A program made the translations under genes and the position numbers. DNA of 64,000 bases from Tribonema minus (lineage: Eukaryota > Sar > Xanthophyceae > Tribonematales > Tribonemataceae), in assembly GCA_017506865.1 (NCBI GenBank), contig JAFCMP010000001.1:124001-188000 (forward strand). Reading direction: 5' to 3'. Within the stretch, counting starts at the first letter, position 1; each line of letters opens with the position of its first letter. Shown here in pieces: positions 11,154 through 24,155 of this stretch. Below the pieces are notes generated by a model that saw only the letters and a list, made by a program, of their open reading frames with translations, was not told the DNA's origin and did no database searches.

Positions 11154-13311
11154 TCATGTAGTACTCTGCTCCTCCTTGGCGTAATTTGAGCGGGCTACTT
11201 TGAAGAAGTGTCGCGCAATGAGGATGCGCAGCAGGCGTCTGTCGGCCCTGAAGCTCTGCATCTCGCCCCCACCCCCTCCGCCGCTGGGCTCGTCCGCTTC
11301 GGCACCCTGGTTGCCATCTGCAATGGCCACGTAATGAAGACATGGCGAAGTGTTAATTCTTTACGCATTTTATGAAGTTGATGATGATATGTGAGATGTG
11401 TGGTTCACACTGCCCCACGCATGCTGGAGAGGCCCTGTGCGGGCATAATGGCGGTGTGCATTGATTATACGTCCACTGCAAAGCCGTTGGGGACACTGAC
11501 AAGGCTACATGTCGCAAACGCGAATAGCTGTCCTGCTTCCAGTGAGAGCAGCACACGTGTCGCATAAGCCGAGATGTCATTCAAAGAAGAATATAAATTG
11601 TTGTTTGAAATGCAGCCCTTCCTTGGTCTCTATGCTAAGCCAGTCACTGACAAGTGTCGATGAACAGTGGCAGCATGGCTTCTACACTATAGCAGCCAGT
11701 GCCGCGACAAGAGCATCGCCAACACACGCTCAGTCTGGCTGCACTGCTGCGTTCAACCTCCTAAGAAATTGCTGCTGTGTCCCGACGCGTGATGTGGCAT
11801 GTATGGAGCTACCGCAGTGTTGACATTGTCGCTCCTTAACATGCCGCATCTTGAAGTGAAAAAACCTCTGACAAGTGACCTCCTTGCAATATGTCATCGA
11901 CTCTCGGCAAAACATGCAAAATTGGCGACAGCATGGCTCAGCTCTTCAGCTCACCTGTGTCTGTCTGCCCCTCATCATCAGCTTCGTGCACTGTGCGCCC
12001 AGCCGCTCTGGGCAGCAGCTTCTCTGCTTTGCCCAGGTACGCACAGAGGTCTGTGAAGCCCGACTCCTGCAGAAATGACTCTGCAACGGCGTAAGCGCCG
12101 CGTTTGAACTGCAGTTGCAAGGCGAATACACAGCAGGGTCAGAGTGCATGAGTAACGGTACTGCTAGCTGTACTGCAGTGACAGTGGTGGCTGTAATTTC
12201 TCATACAGTGTTGCTTGCTGCAGCTACAGAGGTGGCTGTGCTGGCTCGCGCGCTATTGGGGGTGATTCAGCGGTGCCTGCTCATACGGCATGCCCACCAG
12301 CAGGTTCAAGTGCGGCCTTTACATTGCATTATGCAATGCGTGACGCAAAACCAGCACGGAATGGTCGCGTGGCACAGGCCAACACAAAATTTAAACAGCA
12401 GGGTAGCAGGTCTTCACGTCATCACCTCATGCAAGTACTGTATAGACAGAGAAGGTTGCACACATGCATGGGAGATGGCAGGTGTCGTGCTGGCATGGTC
12501 TACATGCTATAGACGCATATGTACCTGCAGAGCTTCCTCAAACTTCATCTCCGCCTCCGCGCGGCTGTCGCACTTCATCCCCGTAACGGCAAAGTTCTTG
12601 ACCTGCTCATTCACCGCGCACAGCACCGTCATGTAGGCCGTCCGCATGTTGTACTGGTGCTGCAGCATGTCCATCACGTCGTCGCTCGGAAGCGATGTCA
12701 TGCGGCGTTTGCGCTCTGCGCGGCAGCGCAACAGCAGTGCCAGTTGCGTGAGTGCACGTTGGCGGTCAGAGCCGACAAGGTAATACACGTGACGTGCACG
12801 CAGTGATTCACTAGTGGCGCTGCTGCATAGCGCTCGACATGCTTGTTCAAAACGAGGAAAGGAACTGTGACTCTCTGCAAGTAAATCCACAGGACTGTGT
12901 CTTTTTGAGGGCATGCAGATGCATGTACTTGTAGCTCAATTTCTGCTTTGCAATCAAATGGCGGGGACATGACGTGCATGACATACCTATTGTCAGTCCT
13001 TGCCACCAGGCTGTGAATGGCACACCCATTGAAGTCCACCAGCGCTGGTACTCAGCCATCTCTCCTTTCAGTTGCTGTGAGCCGCATAGAAAGCAATGTT
13101 GTAAAATACTTGCAGGGACTTGGCTGGCATCGACGCTAGCAAAGGTGCAAGGCATCTCAACAATTGTCAAATTTGAAAGCAATCAGGTGAGTCGTGAAAC
13201 ACCGGCGCCACACCTTGATGCAATCAAGCCAGTGCAGACAAGAAGAACTTGATTTACCACCAGACGCACCTTCCTGAGCTTGACACGGTCGGCCCAAACC
13301 TCGGCAGCCAT
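11154..13311 (-). CDS. Unrecognised conserved-looking five-exon protein
   Basis: Minus-strand exons 13311-13270, 13074-12987, 12715-12525, 12108-11955 and 11317-11154 (TGA) join in consistent phases (0, 1, 0, 1) with canonical GT-AG borders, giving 212 aa. I do not recognise the family. The protein is helical and charged. It starts MAAEVWADRVKLRK, has a Trp-rich stretch (EYQRWWTSMGVPFTAWWQG), a segment RRMTSLPSDDVMDMLQHQYN, a linker of Gly and acidic residues, and a basic C-terminus around RLLRILIARHFFKVARSNY. The first exon opens after an acceptor at 13317, so the gene may extend upstream: a segment at 13462-13408 continues the same frame in phase 0. Function is unknown. Confidence 0.5.
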
Positions 13312-13317
13312 GAACGC

Positions 13318-16155
13318 CTGCGATGAAATAGCATCATGGCATTAGGTATGACGAAATCCTGTGCGCAACAGACGATGGAGCATATGACGCGGCATTCAGA
13401 AGCTTACCGGCCATGGCGACTGTCTTTCCCTTCTTCCATCGTCTGTTTCTATGTCGCTGCAGCTGTAAAAAACGAAACACGCGGAACAAAATGGCCGACG
13501 AAAGAACAGGGTGAGCGCGCCGTCATACGACAAAGTGTGTTGAAACACAGTGGGAAAATTGCAGGAGCTGTTGGCGAACCTGTGCATTAGGGACCCTATG
13601 TCCATCATGGCATGGGAAGCGCCGCAGCAGCTGCACGAGCCCTGGTTGATGTATTCGAACAAGGTGCGATCCACGACCCACGCATCGGTGAACCTGCCAT
13701 CGCAGGCAGCCATGGCGGCCATTGTGTTGATGCCACAATCAGGTGTTATGGGCCCACCAGCACAAGAGGCGCGCTCGATTTCCAAGGAAACTTCAAGGGT
13801 CGTTTCGAAACACACACGAGTTTGAAGTTGGAGGAAGGGGGAAAAGGGACAACTACAGTATGTACGAGCCTTCTAATGAATTGCGCGTGAAAAGCGGAAT
13901 GTATGTAAAAGGAATGCTCGCCGTCTGAGGCGGAGTTGCATGTCAAGTTAAACCTGGCGGAAGCTTCAGTGTGAAAGATTATGATGCAGGGGCTGCAAAG
14001 ACACTTCTTGAGTCTCGGCTGTGTCTTTTTCGTGTCCAGCTGGCTATGTAGTCTGTGAAGCTATTATAGGGCTCTAAAGGTATTATAATGTATGTTCTCT
14101 GGTATGTAGAACGTGTCGGCAGCTGCCCATCGTGTTAGAACCGGGAACAAGCTAGCATTCTGCGCTCATGTCTCGACAGGCCATCCTGTACAAACCTCCT
14201 GCTCGAATGCCGTGATCTGATGCTTGCATGACATGCAGCGTTACAATGAGATTCGCGATATGATTTATGACAACAACAAAAGCACACCTGTTGACTTCCT
14301 GAACACGAACAGTCGCATTTGCACATTACGCTCATCAGACATGATTTGCATATACCACCAGCTTGAAGCAGCAATGAGCAGAAAACACCAAGTCGAGAGT
14401 CCGCACAAGCCACTTGTAACATTGACAGCCGCCCCAGAATGGGCGTCACGACACCTCTCACATATACAGCCTCACAATTCAAAGGTAGAATGCCGCACGA
14501 CGTGCGTGGCGGCTAGCCAGTGGGGCCCCAGCCTGTGGCAACCTTGCGCTTGATGGGCGGCATGGTCCTGTTCTGCCTGTTGGCCATCTGCATAGAGTGG
14601 CATGGTCAAGTCAAGGCGCACAACATGTTGGTGAAGACACGCAAATGCAAACGGACTCATTGTGCCTTCCTGTGCAGCTGCGTGCATGGCGCGCCAATGG
14701 GACAGGCATAAGCTGATGGCGTTTGCGTTGTGTACATTCTGAGCAACAAAAATAAAATGCTGGTGTTGAAAGGGTGGAGCTGCTCTGCTTTATGTTGTTA
14801 CGCTGCATGGATGATCCTATCCCCTCCCTGCTACCAATCTGGCCACTGAAAGTGCAGCACCTGACTGTCAAGAAAGGAGTAGGAGCTGGACATCGTACAA
14901 ATGCTGGCATCTACTTGAAAGTAGCAACAGGCTTCAGAGTTCAATCGCATGTTTACAAACATAAACATAAGTATATACGACGAGTGTCCTGCACAGCTCT
15001 GCCTGACCTGCACAGAGTTTGTGTGTGGGCTTGTGTCTGATATGCATGGGGTCACTGCAAGTGCAATTGTCACTAGCAAATCTTGATTTTCAAAGTTTGA
15101 CCGTGCAACTCCTGAAGCACTGTCCAAAGGTATGTGGGTACCTACAAACACTGCTGCATAATGAGTGCCCGCATTGACATACTCCGCGGCAGACGCACAG
15201 CTTTGCAAATGCAGCCCCTCAAGTCTAATTTCACAGCTACAGTAGCATAGACGCAGAGAAGGACACTGTCACTGTTGCGCCCGTCATGCTGCAGCAGACT
15301 GCAATGCGCCATGGCGTCATCGGCATACATGGTGTGGGTCGGCCACAAAAACCAGTTTGGCCACAGTACACCTTGGCCCCTTACAGGCCTGCAAATGGTA
15401 CAAACCTACCGCAAACACGGCCACACCACAGACAAGACCACACAACCCACCCTGGCATTACTGCTGGCAAAACCAGGGGTCCTCATGAAAGCCGGCGGCT
15501 TGTCCCCCATCCCGTGCTTGTTGACTCCCAAAGGCACATGACTGGCAATGTCAGCACCAGCAACTGGCAGGATGTTCTCCTTGTCTTCTATGGCAAAAGC
15601 TGGCGCAATGATTGAAGTGTTCAGCACGTCTTCTATGCCTGCAGCTGGCGTCCCTGCGAGCGATGGGGCGGATTTATGGCGTTATGGTTGATTGACAAAT
15701 GTGCATACGAACACGAGTACCTGTTGGCGGATACTCGATGATTGACAGTATCGACATAACCTCAGTCTGGCAAGGCTAAAGTGCTCGGTAGTTGCGGCCA
15801 CTGCAGGTGTTAGCGCTAGGGCTGAGGTTAGTGGATACATGCATGTGTGCTGCAAAAAGTGCTCCTCGTCTGGTCATGTGTGTGTGTGTATGTGGGGACA
15901 CCACACATTGCTATCATAACCCTGTCCCTACATCGCACAACCCACATGAGTATCACACATGTTCCAGATCTAGCCTGGACTTCTCTGTTGTTGCAAGCAA
16001 CACAGCTCCGAGCAAAAGACTCCGTCAGCAAAGCCTGCACAGCCTGTTGTCTTGATGTATGCACTGTAGGAGTCCATGCAGGGGCGGTGCATCACGCTCT
16101 ACTGAGGAATAGGTACATGCATCCACACACATGTATATATGAACACACCAACTGG
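13318..16155. other. No confident gene; possible upstream exon of the preceding gene
   Basis: Between about 13408 and 13815 the minus strand stays open (about 139 codons) in the phase of the unknown gene below it, and the plus strand is also open in two frames, so neither is decisive. From 13950 to 16155 open frames are short and rich in Cys, His and Ser, and I see no known domain. Short TG/CA-rich tracts occur near 15880. Polyadenylation or promoter signals could not be assigned. Confidence 0.35.
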
Positions 16156-19100
16156 TCATGCATACACACCTGCTGCAGCCCCCGCAGCCCCCCTCCTCTT
16201 CTTGGAGTCTTCCTCCATCTTCCTCAGAATGAGCGCTTCCTGGCGTCTGATCTTGTCTTTGAGCGCCTCGTTCTCAGACGTCACCTGCTTCGCGTTTGCT
16301 ACCTCGCGACGGCACTTCAGTGCCTCCTGCCTCAGCTGCTGTATCTCCGACTCCATCCTGTCCATGACCTTCTTGTGGCTGCTCACTTGCACGTCCAAGT
16401 TGCGCTGCAGATCGGCCACCTTGCTCAGCTGCTCCTTGTGCTTCCTGCTGAGCTGCAGGCACTGTGAAAACAGCACATGCGCCGCAATGATCTGTCAGTC
16501 ATTATGAGACACGCACTGTGGAAGCAGCACACGCGTTGCAATGATCTGTCAGTCATTATGAGACAAGCACTGTGAAAGCAGCACATGCGCCGCAATGACC
16601 TGTCAGTCATTTCGAGACAAAATTGAGACAGTCCATGATTGTCTGCCTTTGATCGTAAGCCTAGCTCCAGACACTGCCAAGAATGACAGGGGGCAGCGCG
16701 CAATTTAATACAAACTGATGTGAGGCAAGCAATTTACTGCCAAGCACAGTGCAAGCATGGCCTCAGTGTGGCCTGCACATCATGACGGTAGCAGCAGTGA
16801 TGAAGTATGTGGCAACTTCAACTTCAAGTTGCAATGTATCCCAACTACAAGATGCATTACAGGGTTCAAAGCACATGGGCAGCGTCGGTGTTGGCGCTCT
16901 AAAACATGCAAGTGTGCTGCTGCCTCATCTGCAGGCTTGAACAACGGAAGTTGTGTGGGCACTGAAGTTGCACACATACCTCCTGCTGTGTTACTGCAAG
17001 CTTGGCTTGGCAAGCATCCAGGTCTGCCTTGAGAACATCTGTCATGGCATCAGACATCTTCTCCATCTCACGCATCTGCAGCAGCAGCAGGAGCAGCAGC
17101 AATCACAGATAAGTTCAGTGAGGCGCGGTGTGGCGGTGCAGTGTTACGGGACAAAATGGTGCCATTCGATCGCTGCGATGAGCACAACAGACATGCCGTT
17201 CTCCGCAAAAGAAACATGCACATCGTGCATCATGTGCAGCAGCACCCAAGTACACAACGCCATACATCATCATCGGGCAACACTGTCATTCTGCTTGCGA
17301 CGACTGCTGTTGCTGTTACCTCGCCACTACATGAGAACCTAGCAGCCTTGTACCACAGCATGCAGCAATCTGGACTTCAGGGAGGATTCATAATAGAAAC
17401 GGCTTGGGCACCTGTTTCAACACATCCTCCAGCTCCGCTTTCTGCTGATGCCGCTGCTTCTCTATGCGAGCCCGCAGCACTGTGGCCTCCTGCTGCGCCG
17501 CTGCAGCCGCCGCCGCCGCTGCCGCTGTTGCCACCTCCAGCTTCCCAGCAAGATCTGGGGCCGGCCACAGCAGACAGCAAGACTTCACTATAAGCAATGA
17601 TACTCAACAAGCTTGTAAGCTCCAAATATTGTGCATGCATGCAGCATGTCAGCCTAGTGGCGAAAGCCAAAGTCCCGTCAACAATGTCAGCAATGGTGAT
17701 GCCATGCGTGGTGCTCATATTGGCTTTCACAGCTGTGAGTTCGTTTCAGGTAAAGGAAAGAGGGAAGAGCCTAGCACGTGAACTCGCGAGACATGAAAAC
17801 TAGTTTGCAAAATGTAACTGCTTACTAACTGGTGTAACTGTAATGTAGCATGGCAGGTGTACCGCATCCGAGCAGTCAATCGTACGAGTCAGACCCGCTG
17901 CCGTTGTGCTGGCATCAAACAGGGTTCAACAAGCAAGAACATGTGCGATGATGAACGCAAGATGAGCACATCTGCTCGCAAAATTGATGCTGGCCTACCT
18001 CCTTTTTTTATCTCTACATAGGGCACAGTGCATTGCGACCATGTGCACGACATGTCATGACGGTTTGTCACCAAACATGTGTGACCAAAGTTGAAGCAGT
18101 TACAGCAGCATGTCAATGTCACCCACATCACCCAAAAATTGAACAGTGCCACATAGTCGCATGGCTCAAAGCAGTCACGCAGCTGTTGACCTAACATCAT
18201 AATATGTACGCCTGATAAGTATACATACCTGCTGCCTCTTGTTGAGCGCTTTCTCTCTGGTGCTGACACGCTGCCAGCGCTGCTTGCTCCGCGGCAAGGT
18301 GCTTGCTGAGCCGCGCACACGCACTCTCAGACTGCGCTACCTTCTCCTCTAGTGTCGCCTTGGCTTCAGACAGCACTGCATTGTCGGCTGTCATAGCTTG
18401 CGCGAGCGCGGTTTGTTGCTCCAGCTGCAAGGACGCAGGAGCGCGCAGCGAGTCGGTAGGTGCACACATGCAAAACGGCGACAGCAGGGTAAAGACCAGG
18501 CAGCACGTGTCTGATATGCGACACACGGCGGCACAACTAGCCCTCTTACTGTAGCAGTAGGAGTCAGGCACCGCTGTCGCTATCGCAAAACCAAAGGTAT
18601 AGATGAAGCAGTCTGCTCGCAAGGTGCAGCTGCCTTTGCGATAAATGAGGCACTTCATTCATGCGCATGCAAAGTAGTCCAGTGTACGTACCTCGAATCA
18701 CGTGTCTGCCATGTGCACTGCCATAATGGTCACAAGATTCGACTTGAAGCATCGGCCGTAACATCGATTGTGTGCGTTAACAACAACGTCTTGATTGCAT
18801 GCTTGCCCTCACCGGCACTCCGACACAGGGTGTTGCATGCACAATGCCAGATAGCGGTGACACTACAACACACACAACATGACAACGGTAGGGCAGGGTC
18901 ACAACGACACCAACCTCCGCCTGCAGCCGGTCCCCGCGCGTCTGCGCCGCCTCCAACTCCGCCACAAGTCTCACGCCCCTCTCCTTCTCCTCGCCAAGGC
19001 TCTTCTCCAGCTCCTGCTTGATGCCGCGCGCGCGCGCCGCGAGGTCGCTGCGCCGTGTCTCCAGCGCCTCCACCTCGCCCTTCTTGGCATCCACCAGCTC

Positions 19101-20529
19101 GCGCAGCTGCGCCTCGCGCTGCCCCCCCTCCTCCAGCTTGCGGCGCTGCGTCTCGACGACGGCGCGCATGTCGCTTGCCTCCGCGTGCGCCGCGGCGAGC
19201 TCGGCGTCCGTGCGTTGCTGTGATATGTCACATGTGCGCGACCAGGCCGACGCGCGGTGAGGGCGGTGCCGGCACGTTGCAGCACCAGCATGCGCTGCGA
19301 CTCGCGCAGAGGAGCACTGCAAGATGGAACAGTGTGCCTGGTCGCACCGCTTAACCCCTATTCAAAGGGCCTGACCCACAGTTGCGGTGGCATCCCGCTT
19401 AGCGGCTTGGGACATGCTGCTCGCCTTCCTGTCAACCCGTACGCTGCTCCAAAAGCTAATTTGTTGTCCGGGGCAGTGTGCTGACTACCTAGTCTGGGAT
19501 AATTGACGACTTTTTCAGCAGGGCGGTCTGCATGGGCACTACGCACATGGCCGCTTTGAGCGCGTCCCTGCTGTTGCGCTATTGATACCGCTGCTCGCAG
19601 CACCTCCGCCGAGTCACCTATTCCATCCCTGATGCTGAGTGCGTCCACAACACCGCCCTGCTCAGTAGTTGGCGAGTGTCGGTACGCACACTACCATGTG
19701 CTGTCATCCAGCACTTGCATGCTTCGAGGCATGCAGCACAATCGCCATGTTGTGCAAGCTTAAGCTGGAAACATGTCATGAGCACAGTTGAAACTACACT
19801 TACGACTGTTGTTGCATTATCTCTCACCTGCAGCCGCAACTGATCGCCTTGAAGTTGAGCAATGGTCGCATCCTTCTCTGCGCCCTCTGCCTCCAGGGTC
19901 GCACATGTGGCGCGCAGCGAGTCTGTCACCCCAAACTGAGAATTCAACGCTGTCTCAAATCCAAGCGCACGCTGCTCCTGTGCCTCAAATGCTTTCCGCA
20001 GCTTCTCTCTCTGCAGGAGCACGAGCACACGAAACCGTCAGTTTGTTACATCACGTCAGCTATGGCACAGTCGTCGTGCAGCCGCTTCGCCAGCTCACCT
20101 TTGTATCGCCCTTTTTCAGCGACTCAACTAGCTGCGTTATTTGCTGATCCTGCTCCACCAGCCTCTCATTCTGCGGCACAGCAGAAGACGTGTGTTAGCA
20201 GAGGAGTGCCAATAAACAGCGCAGAGGAAGCGACTGCGTCAGCGCCTCACCAGAGTCCTTATCTCGCTCTCCTTCTCCATGATGATACCAGTCAACTCGG
20301 CGCCATTGGTGGTGCCCGTGAGGAAGTTAAGCTTTTCTCTCATGTTCCGATTCTCCATCTTGAGTTGAAACACTGTTTCGTCTTTGACTGGCGAGGCGAA
20401 GGAGGGAGGATCACTGGCATCCAGAGCAATGGTGCCCAGCGACATTTCATGGTCGCCTGGGTCCAACAGTGCGTCCAATGCGCTAGGCATGGCCGCTCGT
20501 GCTGCCTCTCTCTTATGTTCAACTGTCAC
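16156..20529 (-). CDS. Long coiled-coil protein
   Basis: Eight minus-strand exons with agreeing phases: 20529-20251, 20170-20099, 20010-19828, 19217-18915, 18424-18229, 17554-17412, 17075-16980 and 16452-16156 (TGA), giving 522 aa. After an N-terminal region of about 50 residues, nearly the whole protein is heptad-like and rich in Glu, Lys, Gln, Ala and Leu (for example QLKMENRNMREKLNFL, then KAFEAQEQRALGFE, ending KDKIRRQEALILRKMEEDSK). It is likely a filament, tether or centrosomal-type scaffold, but heptad repeats alone do not identify a family. The donor of exon 4 is weak (GAG|GTTGGT, or a GC donor nine bases earlier). The last exon could instead splice at GTGTGT near 16168 to an exon not found. 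Confidence 0.7.
16459..16620. repeat. Three-copy 54-bp tandem repeat in the last intron of the coiled-coil gene
   Basis: Units begin at 16459, 16513 and 16567, each starting GCACTGTG and containing CAATGAT/CCTGTCAGTCATT. They differ by a few substitutions. The array starts immediately upstream (in the gene's sense) of the acceptor of the last exon at 16452, so it replaces or multiplies the branch-site region of that intron. Confidence 0.85.
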
Positions 20530-20615
20530 ATTCGCACTTCAACTACTGCTTGAAGTAGAGACGAGTGACGAGCCGCGGCCGCGATCCTCGGCGTGAGCAC
20601 AGGTGTGTAGCTGCC
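20530..20615. promoter_or_regulatory. 86-bp divergent promoter interval
   Basis: Only 86 bp separate the inferred start codon of the coiled-coil gene (minus, 20529) from that of the fibrillin gene (plus, 20616). Core promoters and 5' leaders of both genes must share or overlap this interval unless the start codons are misplaced. It contains an inverted TTCAACTACTGCTTGAAG motif at 20537-20554. No TATA box is evident. Confidence 0.5.
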
Positions 20616-22950
20616 ATGTGGCCACTGGCGCTGCTGCTGGCGCTGGCAAACCTGCTGCAGCCATGTCAGGGGCTCTTGACAGCGTCAGTGACGATGCAAC
20701 AAAGTGGTAGCGGCACTCAGATACGCTCTCTCAAGCAGCTGCTGGTGCGATCGCTCGTGGGGTTGGACAGGGGAATCCGGGGGAGCCCTGCTGCTTGCAA
20801 GGCTGTGCTTGGCATAGTGGAGGAGTTGGAACAGCTGAATCCAACGCCGGCGCCGTGTGCGGGCTTCGACACACGGACGTCCAAGGTGGCGGGGGCATGG
20901 TCGCTGCTGTTCTCTGATGCGCCGGATGTTACGCTGCTAGGAGCATTGCCTGGCGTCGAAATAGGCACAGTAAGTATCATTGTCAGACAGTGAGTTTATG
21001 CGTATGTAAAGTCTCTGGGCATCATGTCAACTGCTGTGTGGGCTCAACACCGTCCCTAACTGCTGCCTCTGTCCCCAATGCTTTCATTTATGGTGCTGTG
21101 CCATTGACTGCATCGCGCTTTGACGCAAAATCCCTTCACTACGCACGTCATTGTGCCAGATCCGCCAACTGATCAGTGAGGATGCCTCGGAGATCGTGAA
21201 CACCATAGAGCTCAAGCCGGCGCTGACACCCTTCCTGAGGTGAGATGTTCACCAACTTCGTCTGCAGACACTGATGATATATCATGCACTTCGATACATG
21301 CAAAGCTATCGTGCCTGTGCCTGTTCTGCTGGCTCAGTGTGTTGCTGCAGCTAGTGCGCCAGAGTGCACACTCTCGCCTCATAGCTTCTCACACTCGCGC
21401 CATGACCAGTGCCAGTCTCTGTTGCTGTCTCCACACCTCCGCGACAGCCCATTTGCCAAAACAGCATCGGAGGCGAGGATAAGCTTGGAGGGGAGTGTCG
21501 TAGGGGACAACAGGATTGCACGAACGGTGAGCATTGCGCTGAGACGCTGAGTGGAATGCCACAAGCCACTGCAGGTGTGGAACCTGGTGGCAAGCGCTGG
21601 AAATAAAGTAGGCGCGCATTGCTTGTTGTCAGGTTCCTGACATCCACCAGCCTGCACATAAGGTAAGTGTCACGTGTTGGCACAAACTGACTTGTCTCGT
21701 CCTGAAACTCGTAGCTGCTGGTTGAAGTGCACCCCATCACCAAAGTTCACCTGTGCTAAGTCTAAAGTAGGGCTGCGGTGGTGGCACTCCGCTAAGTGGC
21801 CCCATTACCGGCAAAAAAGAGCATGCCATGTGGAGCCCAGCAGATTAAACCTTGGCTGCTCATGAAGCAACAAAATCCGCATATCACAAGTCAGGCAAGT
21901 AACGAGCAGCACTCCTCACTGTTGTCGCTTTTGTCCCTTTGTGCTTGTGATGTGCACGTACGTGTCTGGGTTGTTGTCTGGGCTGTGTTGCTGTTATCCC
22001 CATGTTCTGATGATGTGCACTTGTCCGGGCGCGTCTCAGGTGAAATCGGTGCAGCTGCGGCCCATGCAGCTTGCGGGCTTGGACATGTCCTTTGCACCAG
22101 CGCTGCGGGCAGCCTTTCCTACATTTGCGCAACGCACTGGCTGGTTCGACACTCTTTACGTGGTGAGAAGTGGCTCTTGACCATTTTCGAAAGCCATTAG
22201 GCGGCACCTTGTGTGGATCTCTGAGCCGCAAGTGCACGTGCTCAAACCATCAAGCTACCACTGCAAATGATGCGCCATTGCATGGGTGTGCTGTTGGCTT
22301 GTACCTGTATGTAAGCCTGGAAGCTGCGCCATTGCACGGGCGTGTTGTTGGCATGAAGTCTACCTTTTTTTTCTTGCAAGTTTGTTTTTTACCAGCTGCA
22401 AACAGGTTTGCATTTTGTAGGTGGCCCTACCATCAAGAGCTGCCTCAGCTCATTGACTGTAGTGTGGGCTGAAATTGCTGCGACCACACTTCGTGAGCAT
22501 ATGCTGGTCGATGATCTGGGGTCGCAACCTTTCCGCGCACCTGTTGTACTTGCGTGAGCATACTGATGAGGACTGCTGTGGATGTGCAGTGCGGCACCCA
22601 ATACTTCTTTGCGTGCGGACACTGTGGTTGCTCACTGAGGCGCATCAGGCGTGGTACAACTCTCTTTGCCACTGCAAGCAAGTGTGGACCGCCAACTTGA
22701 CCTACATTGTTACTGAGCGACATGGACAGCTACCCAAGTATTCTGAATGGGCAGATGAGGCTGCTTGATATGCAAGTGTGATGACTTGTCACCAAGGACT
22801 TGCTATCATTACCTGCCTTCCATGCGGAGGTGTTGACAACTTGCTGATGGTGTTCTTGCTTCTCTTTCTGCTGCCACCATGCAGGACGATGACCTGTGGA
22901 TAATTATGGCCAGCGATGGGAGCAAGTACGTATCATCAAGAGACCCATAA
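20616..22950 (+). CDS. Plastid lipid-associated protein / fibrillin (PAP family)
   Basis: Five exons, 20616-20969, 21160-21239, 21448-21526, 22040-22162 and 22885-22950 (TAA), with matching phases, give 233 aa, a normal fibrillin size. The N-terminus (MWPLALLLALANLLQPCQG) is a signal peptide, as expected for a nucleus-encoded protein of a complex plastid. The PAP domain follows: LKQLLVRSLVGLDRG, then VEELEQLNP, the GAWSLLFSDAPD strand, VNTIELKPAL, GSVVGDNRIART, and a terminal DDDLWIIMASDGS matching the family's conserved D-L-x-I end. Fibrillins bind lipids in plastoglobules and thylakoids. The gene is divergently paired with the coiled-coil gene 86 bp away. An alternative upstream ATG at 20565 would spoil the signal peptide. 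Confidence 0.88.
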
Positions 22951-23807
22951 GTGCGGCCTGTACAAACTGCTTGATGGCTTACGCAATAGCTATAATCACA
23001 ACTTCTGGAATCAATACTGCTATATATATACATGCAGCACCTGCTGATCAAGGTGCTTGAAGGGTAATCAGATCAGCAGGGTCCATGCAAAACCGCGTGC
23101 TCACATTGGTGTGTACCAAAATGCAGCCTTGAAAGTTTTTACAACATTGTGCGAAGAGGAGGTTATGTGGTGTTTCATTGTACCAAGCGCGTGCTGTTGC
23201 CAACATTTGTGCAGGTTTGCCAAAAGAGCATGATCATCCTTGCTTTCGTGTCATGTTTGGGTAATGTCAGTGCAAGCAGACAGCATGTCCGCCGCAGTCA
23301 GTTCGCATGACATGCGTTTGTGTCAGTGACGACATATGTCGGATCATGGTAAACAGCATGCACGTTGTGCCTACATGGCCTGTTCGAGCTTGTCGTACTC
23401 CTCAAATCTCCTCAATGATCGCACGAACAGAGCTTGTTTGCTTGTAAGTGCGTGCGGCAACGACTCACACAAGTAATTGCCAAGTATCAGCTTGATTACG
23501 CAACTCTGCGCCCTCGACCCAAGGCCATTGAATTCTAAATCATTCCCCAGGTTTATGGCTCGATAGGGGATGCAGAAATGGCTAGCGTGCATAACATTAG
23601 TGGTAATTTAGTGCAGCTGCTTATGCCCATGGCTTTTATGCTATGCTATGCACGTGGCGTTTACTGTTTTATGGGGGATTGCACACATGGCGGAGTCGAG
23701 AGGGACACGGCTTTAGCCAAGGGGTGGGGCACGATCTGAAGATGACATGTAATGTTGTCACGTTTTTGTATGGCATTTATTCTTATCTCATGACAAGACA
23801 ACGTACC
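22951..23807. other. Intergenic, no gene seen
   Basis: Open frames are short and AT content rises. No protein family or RNA gene was recognised. The stretch ends where the first copy of a flanking repeat begins near 23808. Confidence 0.5.
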
Positions 23808-24155
23808 TTTAATGTTCGTTTTGTATGTGAACACAAAAAGTGCCATCGGTCTCTGGAACCCCTCTGGAGTCAGTTGCAGCACCAAGTATACTTTCCACAA
23901 GTGAACAGTGTGCACATTTTGTGCGCTAGGCGCTTCTTTGATTAAAAAGTGTTTCGCACTCATGATTCTTCATGTGTTTTTGGCCTTGAAATGTGAAGGT
24001 CGCGACTTGTGTGCGGTGAATATTGTGGCATATGTAGAGCTGACGCTGCAAGAGGAGCAGGAAAGGCACTGGTTCTGTCATTACCGCACTGAACTAAGTT
24101 GCTGTGTATGTATTTACGTATGCTCGAACTTGTATTCATGAAGGCCCATTGTATG
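23808..24155 (+). repeat. Flanking repeat, copy 1 (with intact downstream junction)
   Basis: About 348 bp that recur at 28578-28943 with small differences; shared landmarks include GTGCGCTAGGCGCTTC and AGGAGCAGGAAAGGCACTGG. In this copy the repeat runs straight into the F-box promoter sequence (CCATTGTATG then TACACTGAACC). In copy 2 the same two sequences are separated by 5.7 kb of retrotransposon, which makes this copy a paralogous empty site. Confidence 0.9.

Noticed and set aside
13550..13890. Two overlapping plus-strand frames as a separate gene
   Set aside because: They overlap an equally open minus-strand frame that continues in phase with a spliced gene, lack any domain, and do not extend into plausible exons.
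22161..22885. Additional exons of the fibrillin gene between exons 4 and 5
   Set aside because: Exon 4 ends in phase 0 and exon 5 begins in phase 0 with the expected family continuation (LYV|DDDLWI); nothing else is needed.
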